Source: Flavobacteriales bacterium
GTDB taxonomy: Bacteria > Bacteroidota > Bacteroidia > Flavobacteriales_F > PHOS-HE28
DNA: 64,000 nucleotides
NCBI GenBank assembly: GCA_016704485.1
Contig: JADJAA010000001.1
Coordinates: forward strand, 1,922,001 to 1,986,000
Direction: 5' to 3'
Under the pieces are notes generated by a model. The model saw only the letters and a list, made by a program, of their open reading frames with translations, was not told the DNA's origin and did not search any database. The translations under genes and the position numbers were made by a program. This document shows, in pieces, positions 26,523-35,190 of this stretch (position 1 is its first letter; every line of letters starts with the position of its first letter).

Positions 26523-28003
26523 CGTATGATCATGAATCGTTGGGGGAGTGAGCCATCAACTTTCAACGTGTAGGCGCCTGGTTGCAGTTGCTCCACATTG
26601 ATGCGTTCGTTGGTGGACCTGATCTTTTGGGTAGCAAGGACCCGGCCATTGAGGTCGAAGATGGAATAGATGGAGTTAGGGGTGGCGGATGAAAGCTGGA
26701 TAAAGTATGAGGCAGGATTCGGACCGATAATAACAGAGGATGTAACACCATGTTCCTCTACAGATAGACCAATGAGGTATTCATCGGAGTGGACCGTGCC
26801 GATCGTGTCGCCGTTAATAACTGCACCGGTCAATATGTAATTCTCGTACCGTTCGAAATAACCAGCATCGAGCCATTCCAATCCGACACCAGCGGCATAC
26901 TGCACCGGCCCGAGATCACCTCCTGAACTTTCAATAATGAATGGCACGGGGTCGGCGGACTCCAGCAAAGCTGGATCAAAGTTGATCAAGTTCCCTCCAA
27001 AGGGCGAGCTACCTCCTAATTCGTAAGGAATGAACCGGCAGCCGAAAGTGTAACGTCCTAATGAATCTATTTTATGTTCAGCTATGCAGGCTATAGTATC
27101 AACTCCATAAGTCAAGTCTCGCTGAGAGCGCACCAATTGACCGGGATACGATGTTGCCAACAGTGCCCATGGTAGTTCTTGAGGTCCCGCGATCCATGTA
27201 TTGTCATACGAAACCTGAAAATTATTTGCTCCTATTTCCACCCCCTCGAACGAATGGGTAGTCCAAGCCCATGTATTTGTGATCCGCATGCCAGTGAATG
27301 TGATCGAACCCGTTCCCGGCAAACCGTCTCCAAAAGTGAACTTGTAGTTACTGCCGTATCCGTTGTAGTACCAAGTCCCGTCAAATTCATTAGCGAATGT
27401 TGAATACTCAATAATATCTCCAGCCTGGTAAGGATACACCTCTTCCAAGGAAGGTGTTAAGCTCCCCAGATCCGGACCATTCACACCAATGAGGTCGCGG
27501 CCATTCCAACTAAGCAATCCGTACGTTTCGCTGATCACGATCGAGTCACCCGTTGATAAACTGATCAATTTGAGTTGCTCGTCATTCCCAAAGACTTGTG
27601 CAACATCCACTGAAGTTACTGTAGCTGTGATCGCCGCCAGCGTGTCAAAGACCCATGTTTCTCCAATCCCAGCTTGAGGAAGAATAACCAAGGAACCCGG
27701 ATCATGGAAGTGCCAAATGGTTGGCCCGACATTCACCCTGCGTTCCATGAATTGCGGCTGGTTGAGAAGAAGGATCTGAGCAATTGAGCTACAAGTATCA
27801 CACACTCTAGCGATCTTATTCAACTCATACCTGAAACTATCAACCCCCAACGTATCAACGTGCGTTACGAAGATCTGGTTGCTGATGGTGTCCGTGCCAT
27901 CGTTGCTATAGTTGTATTTGTAAGTGGGATTGATGAGTGCCCAATTCTGGGCGGATGCCAGAACACCGATCGACAAGAAGAGTATGAGGATGTTGTAACG
28001 CAT
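26519..28003 (-). CDS. Secreted T9SS cargo protein of unknown function (tandem copy B)
   Basis: 494 aa. Signal peptide (ILILFLSIGVLASA|QNW). The same organisation as copy A: a conserved N-terminal block NWALINP-YKYNYSNDGTDTISNQ, a divergent middle with motifs such as GDSIVI, GVNGPDLGS, AAGVGLEW and GDTIGT shared with copy A, and a T9SS C-terminal domain (GPNPASYFIQL, SIFDLNGRVLA, LQPGAYTLKVDG, QRFMIIR). It is first in a two-gene operon. Function is unknown. Confidence 0.8.
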   Translation of the reverse strand: MRYNILILFLSIGVLASAQNWALINPTYKYNYSNDGTDTISNQIFVTHVDTLGVDSFRYELNKIARVCDTCSSIAQILLLNQPQFMERRVNVGPTIWHFHDPGSLVILPQAGIGETWVFDTLAAITATVTSVDVAQVFGNDEQLKLISLSTGDSIVISETYGLLSWNGRDLIGVNGPDLGSLTPSLEEVYPYQAGDIIEYSTFANEFDGTWYYNGYGSNYKFTFGDGLPGTGSITFTGMRITNTWAWTTHSFEGVEIGANNFQVSYDNTWIAGPQELPWALLATSYPGQLVRSQRDLTYGVDTIACIAEHKIDSLGRYTFGCRFIPYELGGSSPFGGNLINFDPALLESADPVPFIIESSGGDLGPVQYAAGVGLEWLDAGYFERYENYILTGAVINGDTIGTVHSDEYLIGLSVEEHGVTSSVIIGPNPASYFIQLSSATPNSIYSIFDLNGRVLATQKIRSTNERINVEQLQPGAYTLKVDGSLPQRFMIIR

Positions 28004-28160
28004 TGTTCTTTAAAGTACAAGATATACTGAACGAACAAAACGCTGCACGGCCCTTACAAACTGCCGCATTTTCCACAAATGATCGTGTATCACTTTGGTG
28101 AAGAACCACTTTTCAATGGTGTGGATGAAAGATCTTGCGAGCACTCAAAAACAAGCTAAC

Positions 28161-29798
28161 ATGAAACTAATTACCTCCCTTGGCACGATAGCCTTGTTGC
28201 TTCAGACATCGATCGCAACCGCCCAAACGCCTACACTCGTCCGTGATTTTTATCCCGGTGGCATTGGCCCCACCATCCTCAATAGCGGCCTGCCCAACAG
28301 TTTCCGCATTCACAACGATCGCTTGTTGCTCTTTGCAAATGAAGGCGATGGACTGGGGAAGCTTTTCGCCTTGGACGACCTTTCCGGAAACATGGAAGAA
28401 CTGGCTCATGTAGGTGGGCCCGCGGGCTATACCACCACCAACGGCGGCATCATCACTAGCGGTGAGAACATTTACTTTTTCACTCCCAATGTGTTCGACT
28501 ATTCGCTCTATGTAGTGCGCAACGGTACGGTGGAGATGCTCGGCACTTTTCCCGGCGCTATCGTGTTCTACTTTGCCGCGATCCCACTTCCCGGCGGCAA
28601 GCTGCTCTTCCCCGGACATAGCGAAGCGAATGGTCACGAACCTTGGGTGACCGACGGTACGTTGACCGGCACCCATATGGTGAAGGACATCATGCCCGGA
28701 GCTTCCACTAGCTTGGGTGATCCCTTTCCGCTTTTCCAAGGATTCGATTTTCAGGGGAGGGCCTATTTCCTTGGTCAGGATGAGAGCAATGGCATGCAGT
28801 TATGGGTGAGTGATGGAACCGAAGCGGGTACTACCCAATTCGCCGTGGTCAATGATCCGGGCGAAACCGGAGCCATCACGTTGGAATGGTCCAAGAACGA
28901 TGATCATTTCATCATAACCACTCCAGAAGGTGTTCTTGCATCGGATGGGACCACCACGGAATTGATGCATCCTGCCAGTAACGTGAGCGTAAAGATCCCC
29001 GGCCTGACCTACTCCGTAAGTGCGGAGGGTTGGATGTATTTCTTGGCCTCGGAAAGCCCTTGGCGCTTGTACCGGACCAAAGGAACCGTGGCAACTACGG
29101 AAACTGTTCTGGATGCCAGTGTGCCAGCCCAGGTCTACCCATACATGACGGAACTGAATGGCGTGCTTTACGCTTTCGCCACCACCGGCGGTATCAATAC
29201 GTCGCTTCTGCGGCTCGATCCGGCCACGGGCCAAGCTACTACGGTGAAGGCATTTGGTCCCATTACGAACGGGTCCGGTAGCAACCAGAATTTCTACGGC
29301 TTCCGTGTGGTGGGTGCACACTTCTATTTCTTCGGGATCGAAGGCGATTCGCACCGTCAGTACTGGCGGAGCGATGGTACCGAAGCAGGCACTGTGATGA
29401 TCAGCAACTTCCAACCGAATGTAGTGAACGGAGGCCCTAATCCTTCGAATGCCAACATGATCGCGTTCGATGGTCATTTCGTTTTCGCTGCCAACAGTGA
29501 AGAAGTTGGAGTGGAACTGTTCGCTACGGAAGGCGTGGTGGGTATCTCCGAAACCAACACAAGTACCAGCACGATAAATGCGTGGGTGGATGGAAGTGGA
29601 ACACTTCTAGTGCGTGGTTCTGAACAGCTTGGTGCTGTGCGCTTACTGGATGCCACGGGACGTGAAGTGGCGCGGAAGAACAATGTGCGAAGCGAACAAG
29701 TTCAGCTCCCGATCACCGGACTTTCCGCTGGCCTGTACCTTGTCCGCAGTGAGTACAAAGGCAAGGTCGGCCTTGTAAAGGTGCTGTTGGAACGCTAG
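28161..29798 (+). CDS. ELWxxDGT-repeat secreted protein with T9SS domain
   Basis: 545 aa. Signal peptide (MKLITSLGTIALLLQTSIATA). A beta-propeller-like body carries the ELWxxDGT repeat family, visible as EPWVTDGTLTGTHMVKD, QLWVSDGTEAGTTQF and QYWRSDGTEAGTVMI. A degenerate T9SS C-terminal domain ends the protein (VRLLDATGREVA, LSAGLYLVRSEYKG, KVLLER). The ATG at 28161 is chosen because it starts the signal peptide. It is transcribed divergently from the tandem pair and ends at a strong terminator. Its role on the surface is not known. Confidence 0.82.
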   Translation: MKLITSLGTIALLLQTSIATAQTPTLVRDFYPGGIGPTILNSGLPNSFRIHNDRLLLFANEGDGLGKLFALDDLSGNMEELAHVGGPAGYTTTNGGIITSGENIYFFTPNVFDYSLYVVRNGTVEMLGTFPGAIVFYFAAIPLPGGKLLFPGHSEANGHEPWVTDGTLTGTHMVKDIMPGASTSLGDPFPLFQGFDFQGRAYFLGQDESNGMQLWVSDGTEAGTTQFAVVNDPGETGAITLEWSKNDDHFIITTPEGVLASDGTTTELMHPASNVSVKIPGLTYSVSAEGWMYFLASESPWRLYRTKGTVATTETVLDASVPAQVYPYMTELNGVLYAFATTGGINTSLLRLDPATGQATTVKAFGPITNGSGSNQNFYGFRVVGAHFYFFGIEGDSHRQYWRSDGTEAGTVMISNFQPNVVNGGPNPSNANMIAFDGHFVFAANSEEVGVELFATEGVVGISETNTSTSTINAWVDGSGTLLVRGSEQLGAVRLLDATGREVARKNNVRSEQVQLPITGLSAGLYLVRSEYKGKVGLVKVLLER

Positions 29799-29813
29799 GT
29801 TCCATTTTTGTTC

Positions 29814-29855
29814 AAGAAGGCTCTGTGGGATCGCCCTACGGAGCCTTCTTTTTTT
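29814..29855 (+). terminator. Rho-independent terminator after the ELWxxDGT gene
   Basis: AAGAAGGCTC pairs perfectly with GAGCCTTCTT. Further pairing inside (TGTGGG with CCCTACG) leaves a short loop. The stem runs 29814-29850 and is followed by a T run. It lies 16 bp after the stop. Its T tract overlaps the stop codon of the converging DUF5522 gene. Confidence 0.8.
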
Positions 29856-30051
29856 ATCGGTCCACCGGGGAATTCCCATACGGGCAATGCCGACAACCGT
29901 TCTGGCAACAATATCCGCGGCGCAGTAGGTATTGTTCCGTGAATACCACGTAGCCTTCCGGGCTGAAGTAGAAATCGCCATCCACGTAGCCCTGTTCTTT
30001 TAGCCGAGTACTGCGCGGGTCGTTAGGGTCGGGTAGATGAGACTTATCCAT
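29854..30051 (-). CDS. DUF5522 small cysteine-rich protein
   Basis: 65 aa. N-terminal DGDFYFSPEGYVVFTEQYLLRRGYCCQNGCRHCPYG matches the DUF5522 family. The four Cys of CC-xx-GC-xx-C plus a His suggest a small metal-binding site; this is inference. Function is unknown, and the family is widespread in Bacteroidota and other bacteria. It stands alone between the terminator and the divergent LysM gene. Confidence 0.8.
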   Translation of the reverse strand: MDKSHLPDPNDPRSTRLKEQGYVDGDFYFSPEGYVVFTEQYLLRRGYCCQNGCRHCPYGNSPVDR

Positions 30052-30145
30052 TGGGCGCTAAGATGGCTGGTTTTTACGTTAACTATTCACGATCGGCGGT
30101 TCATAGCGGGATGCCTAGGGGCATACGCTGTGTAGCATAGTCCAG

Positions 30146-30153
30146 TAGTTTCG
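30146..30153 (+). promoter_or_regulatory. Probable -7 box of the LysM glucosaminidase gene
   Basis: TAGTTTCG matches TAnnTTTG at all but one fixed base. It lies 27 bp before the ATG at 30180 and overlaps the upstream GTG start. Confidence 0.35.
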
Positions 30154-30179
30154 TGAGATACCGTTCCAAATTGGAATCC

Positions 30180-31175
30180 ATGTCCTTCTTCAGATCAATG
30201 AAATTGTTGGTGCTGGCGTGCGTTTGCGCGCTTTCTGGCTTGTCGTATGCCCAGGCGCAACCCAGTGGTCAACGGTATACCGCTGAGGAATATATCGCCC
30301 TCTGGAAGGAGGTGGCCGTGACAAAAATGAAGGAGCATGGTATTCCGGCGAGCATTACGCTTGCTCAAGGGTTGCTGGAAAGTGGTAACGGAAATAGCCT
30401 CTTGGCCCGCGAAGGCAATAATCACTTCGGTATCAAGTGCACGCCCGACTGGACCGGTGGAAAGACCTACCACGACGACGACAAGAAGAACGATTGTTTC
30501 CGGAAATACAAGAATGCCGCCGATAGTTATGAGGACCATGCGAAATTCCTGCAACGGTCAAGGTATGCTGCGCTTTTTGAGCTGAGATCGACGGATTACC
30601 AAGGTTGGGCCAAAGGATTGAAAAAGGCTGGGTATGCTACCGATCCGAACTATCCATCGAAGTTGATCGCGTTGATCGAACGCTATCAGTTGGATAATTT
30701 GGATAAGGGTATCGATGTGGCCTACAAGCCTTCAAAGAACACGACGGCCTCAACAGGGAAGAAGCCATCTTCACGAAATTCAGGCCGCAGTAATCGTGTG
30801 GAAAGTGGCACCGTCACCTTGGCCATGGGCCGATCAGTGGAGAAATTCCAAGGGCGTATCAAATACGTGCGTGCTAAGAATGGCGAGGATTTCCGCAAGC
30901 TGGCGCAGGAACTGGAAATGACCCACGGCATGCTGGCGCGCTGGAACGATATGGATAAGAATAGCCAGTTGGAAGAAGGGCAGATGATCTTTATTCAACC
31001 CAAGCGCAATGCAGCAAAAGGACCTATGGTGCACGTGGCGAAGGAGGGCGAAACGCTGTGGGGCATTAGCCAGGAGTATGGTGTTAAGCTCTCACGCCTG
31101 GCCAAGTACAATGCGGTGAGTGAGGATGCGCCTTTAACCGTAGGGCAAAAAGTCTGGTTGAAGAAGCAGCGGTGA
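30180..31175 (+). CDS. Glucosaminidase-domain protein with two LysM repeats
   Basis: 331 aa. Signal peptide (MKLLVLACVCALSGLSYA). A peptidoglycan N-acetylglucosaminidase domain covers about 30-165 (GIPASITLAQGLLESGNGNSLLAREGNNHFGIKC, YEDHAKFLQRSRYAALF, WAKGLKKAGYATDPNYPSKLI); the Glu of LLESG is the expected catalytic acid. A basic linker follows. Then come two LysM modules, about 215-265 (a diverged copy) and 280-325 (HVAKEGETLWGISQEYGV), which bind peptidoglycan. It acts in the periplasm on wall turnover or cell separation. The ATG at 30180 was preferred to a GTG nine codons earlier that lies in a promoter-like box. Confidence 0.9.
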   Translation: MSFFRSMKLLVLACVCALSGLSYAQAQPSGQRYTAEEYIALWKEVAVTKMKEHGIPASITLAQGLLESGNGNSLLAREGNNHFGIKCTPDWTGGKTYHDDDKKNDCFRKYKNAADSYEDHAKFLQRSRYAALFELRSTDYQGWAKGLKKAGYATDPNYPSKLIALIERYQLDNLDKGIDVAYKPSKNTTASTGKKPSSRNSGRSNRVESGTVTLAMGRSVEKFQGRIKYVRAKNGEDFRKLAQELEMTHGMLARWNDMDKNSQLEEGQMIFIQPKRNAAKGPMVHVAKEGETLWGISQEYGVKLSRLAKYNAVSEDAPLTVGQKVWLKKQR

Positions 31176-31433
31176 TCCGTATGACTGCAACCGGGGATGG
31201 TGGAAGGGATGGCACGCAGATAACGCAGAAAGAAGGGATCAACACGGATTTTGGGTTTTTGCTGATTGCTAGCTATGACTGGTTTCGCTTTCCGAAGTCT
31301 ACATTTTAACTAAGAAATAACTACCGCGACTGCATATTGCTCCTGCCAACCATCAAGGAGTAAAGTAGGATGTCAACTGCAGACTTGTTTGTTACCTCGC
31401 AAATACCAGAGTCTAGCAACGCGAAGCTCTAGG

Positions 31434-31464
31434 ACTGCCAACTGCCAACTGTAGGCTGCCGACT
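31434..31464. repeat. Heptamer array abutting the globin stop codon
   Basis: Four consecutive 7-bp units (ACTGCCA twice, then ACTGTAG and GCTGCCG) plus ACT, flanked by TAGGA and TCCTA that can pair. It touches the stop codon of the globin gene (31466-31468). The other ~250 bp of this gap (31176-31430) hold no gene that I can see, only short A/T-rich and CACGCAGATAACGCAGA-like sequence. Confidence 0.6.
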
Positions 31465-31465
31465 C

Positions 31466-31837
31466 CTAATTATTCACTTCTACTTTAATGTGCATGATGA
31501 TCGCGATGGACCGTGCTCTGGAGATCGCTTCTTCGGCCTTAGGACCTTCGTGCAGTTCATTCATTGTGGCTTCGAAATGTACCAGCCAACGGTCGAAGTG
31601 TTCCTTGCTCATTGGTTTTTGTTGGTTGAGCCGAAGGTGAACGTCCGTGACATTGGTGGTGTAGCCGGCATCGCCCAACAGGACCATTTCCCAGAACATA
31701 GCTACTCTTGGCAGGTGATGCTCCAGATCGAGGTCGACGAAGAAGTGTTTGATCAAAGGGTCCACCAGAAGTTTGTCGTAGAACCGATCAACCAGGTTGC
31801 GGATCTCCGCTCGGGTCTTGATGTCTTCCTTGCTCAC
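31466..31837 (-). CDS. Group III truncated hemoglobin
   Basis: 123 aa. A 2-on-2 globin of group III. The helix pattern and key residues are visible: FYDKLLVDPLIKHFF, HHLPRVAMFWEMVLLG, then PMSKEHFDRWLVHF with the proximal haem ligand H80. Group III globins bind O2, NO or peroxide; a role in nitrosative or oxidative stress is typical but unproven here. The ATG overlaps the stop of the upstream gene by 4 nt, so it is the last gene of the rnhB operon. Confidence 0.88.
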   Translation of the reverse strand: MSKEDIKTRAEIRNLVDRFYDKLLVDPLIKHFFVDLDLEHHLPRVAMFWEMVLLGDAGYTTNVTDVHLRLNQQKPMSKEHFDRWLVHFEATMNELHEGPKAEEAISRARSIAIIMHIKVEVNN

Positions 31838-34470
31838 TTTGTTCGGTCGTTACTGAGTGAAAGCTGGTAGACCATTAGCACGCCATCCGCTGTAGCCGTT
31901 ATGAGTTCATTGTGACCATCGCGATTGAGATCTTCAATGGTGATCGGTAGGGATCCTTGCAATGGCATATCGTCTAGTGGATGACCGCGATCGTTGATGA
32001 GATGGACCTGATCGAGTGATGGAATTACAACGCCGATCAATGCTGTACTTCCTTTTGCGAAGCACAAGGGATCCATCGTTAATGGCGCTCCGAACGTCTT
32101 GGTGAAAACTGGCTTACCCGTGTGCGAAACGATCAAACTATCCGCAACGACCCTGATCAGATCGAAGTGCCCATCGTCTGCTAAGTTGCCTAGCGAAAGT
32201 TGGCCATTTCCTCCGGAAGCCAGCTGCTCTGTTGTGCCGTTCAATTGGCTCTCGAACAATGCACCGGTGCTGTCCCTCCAGATCGCACGTGTCGTTAATA
32301 TGTCCAGCCCTGGCAATATTTTCAATACGTTGGTTGCGTTCTTCAGCGCTAAGGAAGCGCGCTCGCGTTGTTCGCCACGGCGATCCAGTAACAAAACTTT
32401 TCCGTCACCATCAACCACCACCAAATAGTCCTTGTTCTTGATACGAACATGCTGGATCATCTCGCGCGACGGATTGTTCAGTTTCGCTGGATCCCAACCA
32501 CTCACGGGAACACCATCCATCGAGAAGTTCATGATCTTGCCATTCGCGGTCGGCAATAGAATGCGATACTCGCGCTTGTCGTCGTAATCAAAGACAGCTA
32601 GTGGTGCCGTTGCATTGCTGGTAAGTGGAACCGGGAACCCACCCACATCCTTCCCGTTTCGGTCGATCAGATAGATCCGCTCAGCTGTGTTGAAGAGCAT
32701 TTGCAGTTTGCCATTCTTGAAGCGATCCACTTGATGGACATCGCCCATGATGGCTCCACCCACATCGCGCGACCAAAGCTGTTTGCCGGTGCTGCCGACC
32801 AGGTGGATCTTATTATCCGTGCCTTGCACGAAGACCTCTCGTGTGTTGTTGGTGTGATTGATGAGGATCGTCGGCTTGCGTTGGATCAATGGACCCACGG
32901 TTGCGCTCCATAATTCACGGGTGCCGCTAGCTTCCATCGGTGCGTGTTGGACACCCAGTGCAATGTGCTGCATGCCATGCTGTCCCGGAGAGACCTGCAT
33001 GCTAAGCCCACCGAATCGCGTCCAGAGCGAATCATACGTGGCGAACGTATTCGATGGTCCCTTGCGCAAGCCTCTGCTCAACAGTGGTGCTGCTCTGGCC
33101 ACATCGCACCAGATCGTTCTTCCCGCCTCTGCTCCGATCTGCTGTAACCACGCGATAGCTCGTGGTTCTTCAGCCAGTGTATTGCCATCATTCCAGCCAT
33201 CAATGCTCTTTCGTAATGAATTCACATCATCACTAAGGATCACAGCGTTGCCAAGGATCATCCACCATGGTTGTTGGAACGTGTATTCGCTCCCGAGCAA
33301 TTTTGAATAGGGGTCCTGCACCGGTAGCTGCGTGATCTGCACGCCCCGATAGGCAAGTGTATCGCACGAGTCTGCGCATAAGCTCACCAAGGATCGCTGC
33401 GCTAGACCCGGATCACTCATCTGCAATACGGCCCAGTGTTCATCGGTGTTCTTCTGTGTTGCGCTGCGGGCCGAGGTCACGGTACCATTCACCCAGCCGA
33501 ACAGCGCGGTCGTTGTGCTGCTCTCCTCCACATTGTTTCCCCAGCGATCGGTGAGGTAACGCATCGGGTCCTTCACCTGCATCGCATCCATCCAATTGAC
33601 AGCTGAAGGCAGCACGCGTGATAGGGTGATCTTTTGCGTTCCTTGGTTCTGCAAGGCCACTAGCGCTGGATGCTTTATTTCGGGTACGAAAAGTCCACTA
33701 AGCAAAAGCGCTTCAGGCCTTGAATTAAGATCCAAAGCAGCCCAACCAACGGGTAGGTCGAATTGCTCCATGACCTCCGGTTTCCACCAGGTGTTCATCA
33801 AGCTTTTCAGACGTCCTGTATGTACCAGCACGTGAGCGTCCGTGCCGCCCCCCAAGGTTTTGATCGCACGTGTTAGCACACTATCCGAGAGGATCGATGT
33901 GTTCTTGTCCAATTGGAATTCCGATTCATCCAATACGTTGGAAGATGAGGCGATCATCCACAGCCCATTCGTGAACCGAACGGAGAGCGCAGGCAACGCG
34001 GTATCCGGGCGAACTTCCAGTTGTGTTCCACTTACAAGAGCGTTCTCATCCGCATGCAGAATGCGCGCTATGGTTGCTACGGAACCCTTGTCCGGTGTTT
34101 GTGGAGCAAGGATGAACAGTGAGCCGATCTGCTCACCTCCGTCGCGCAGTATAGCTATCAGAACAGGTACATTCTTTAAGCTGTTCGAAAAGGCTTCATC
34201 GGTATCCAATTGGGCCACGAGCTGTGCCACTAATTTTCCGCTGGCCGCCACGCCCGGAACCTGTTCAACTGCATTCCAGAGCTGTGAGGTATGGGTGAAT
34301 TGATCCCATGTGGACAACGCATTCGGAACTTCAACGATCACAGCGGCCTGTGCAGGGATCGCACTCCACGGATCCTTTACACTGGTCAAGGGTCCGTTCC
34401 AGCGATAAAGTGTCCAACCGGCAGCGGCAACGATCCCGATCAATATCAGTATGGTAAGGATGCGGCGCAT
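31834..34470 (-). CDS. Large membrane-anchored envelope protein, beta-propeller-like C-terminus
   Basis: 878 aa. One N-terminal transmembrane helix (ILTILILIGIVAAAGWTLY, about 4-22) with no cleavage site. A periplasmic domain follows (about 40-530) that starts SAIPAQAAVIVEVPNALSTWDQF, like DUF3352-type proteins. The last ~330 residues hold PQQ/FG-GAP-like repeats (VGSTGKQLWSRDVGG, LLDRRGEQRE, GNLADDGHFDLIRVV, EDLNRDGHNELITATADG). The ATG at 34470 is chosen over a TTG 11 codons earlier. It overlaps the globin gene by 4 nt and lies 96 bp after rnhB. Function is unknown; the repeats suggest protein binding or a scaffold in the envelope. Confidence 0.7.
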   Translation of the reverse strand: MRRILTILILIGIVAAAGWTLYRWNGPLTSVKDPWSAIPAQAAVIVEVPNALSTWDQFTHTSQLWNAVEQVPGVAASGKLVAQLVAQLDTDEAFSNSLKNVPVLIAILRDGGEQIGSLFILAPQTPDKGSVATIARILHADENALVSGTQLEVRPDTALPALSVRFTNGLWMIASSSNVLDESEFQLDKNTSILSDSVLTRAIKTLGGGTDAHVLVHTGRLKSLMNTWWKPEVMEQFDLPVGWAALDLNSRPEALLLSGLFVPEIKHPALVALQNQGTQKITLSRVLPSAVNWMDAMQVKDPMRYLTDRWGNNVEESSTTTALFGWVNGTVTSARSATQKNTDEHWAVLQMSDPGLAQRSLVSLCADSCDTLAYRGVQITQLPVQDPYSKLLGSEYTFQQPWWMILGNAVILSDDVNSLRKSIDGWNDGNTLAEEPRAIAWLQQIGAEAGRTIWCDVARAAPLLSRGLRKGPSNTFATYDSLWTRFGGLSMQVSPGQHGMQHIALGVQHAPMEASGTRELWSATVGPLIQRKPTILINHTNNTREVFVQGTDNKIHLVGSTGKQLWSRDVGGAIMGDVHQVDRFKNGKLQMLFNTAERIYLIDRNGKDVGGFPVPLTSNATAPLAVFDYDDKREYRILLPTANGKIMNFSMDGVPVSGWDPAKLNNPSREMIQHVRIKNKDYLVVVDGDGKVLLLDRRGEQRERASLALKNATNVLKILPGLDILTTRAIWRDSTGALFESQLNGTTEQLASGGNGQLSLGNLADDGHFDLIRVVADSLIVSHTGKPVFTKTFGAPLTMDPLCFAKGSTALIGVVIPSLDQVHLINDRGHPLDDMPLQGSLPITIEDLNRDGHNELITATADGVLMVYQLSLSNDRTK

Positions 34471-34566
34471 GGTGGCAGCGAAGGTATCGTGATGCTCGAC
34501 CAACGCTGTTGAATGCCGTTGTCCTTTCGCACAATTGCGTGTGGATACCGCTGGTCGCTTTTTGAA

Positions 34567-35154
34567 CTAGCGGATCTTGATCAACCGGAAACTCGTTCGG
34601 TGATGTACGCATGATCCGATCCGTTCGATCGCAGCGCGATGATCAGCAGTAGGGTAACCTTTGTTCACGGCCCAATTGTATTCCGGATGGGCAGTGTGCA
34701 ATTCTGCCATGTAGGCGTCCCTGTGTGTCTTGGCGAGTATGCTGGCCGCTGCGATACTGCGGTAACGTCCGTCCCCTTTGATCATGCACACATGCGGAAT
34801 ATCTGCGTAGGTGTCGAATAGGTGACCATCGATCAGTAATTGCTGCGGGGCGATCTTCAGTACTGCAATGGCCTTATGCATGGCCAAAAAGGAAGCCCGC
34901 AGAATGTTGATCTCATCGATCTTTTCAGGGGAAACGAATGCGACGGACCAAGCGATCGCGCGCTCTTCGATCAAGAGACGAAGTTCGCTGCGTTTCGCAT
35001 GCGAGATCTTTTTGCTGTCATTCAAACCCGGCAAGCGCACTCCATGTGGTAGGATCACAGCGGCGGCAACAACAGGGCCTGCCAAACAGCCGCGACCTGC
35101 TTCGTCACAACCGGCTTCCAGTAGCTCTTTTGTATGGTAAGGTGCGAGTGGCAT
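34567..35154 (-). CDS. rnhB: Ribonuclease HII
   Basis: 195 aa. Cleaves the RNA strand at ribonucleotides embedded in DNA. The catalytic DEAGRG motif has D17 and E18; LLIDGHLF and the later ASILAKTHRD segment carry the remaining acidic residues. The C-terminal NKGYPTADHRAAIERIG is typical of the family. It lies 36 bp after a glycosyltransferase gene and is followed by the envelope protein and globin on the same strand. Confidence 0.94.
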   Translation of the reverse strand: MPLAPYHTKELLEAGCDEAGRGCLAGPVVAAAVILPHGVRLPGLNDSKKISHAKRSELRLLIEERAIAWSVAFVSPEKIDEINILRASFLAMHKAIAVLKIAPQQLLIDGHLFDTYADIPHVCMIKGDGRYRSIAAASILAKTHRDAYMAELHTAHPEYNWAVNKGYPTADHRAAIERIGSCVHHRTSFRLIKIR

Positions 35155-35190
35155 TTTTCAGGAATGATCCGAGTTGATCAGGCTAAGGTT

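Noticed and set aside
31208..31230. CACGCAGATAACGCAGAAAG after the LysM gene, considered as a repeat element
   Set aside because: Only two imperfect copies of ACGCAGA; not enough to call a repeat.
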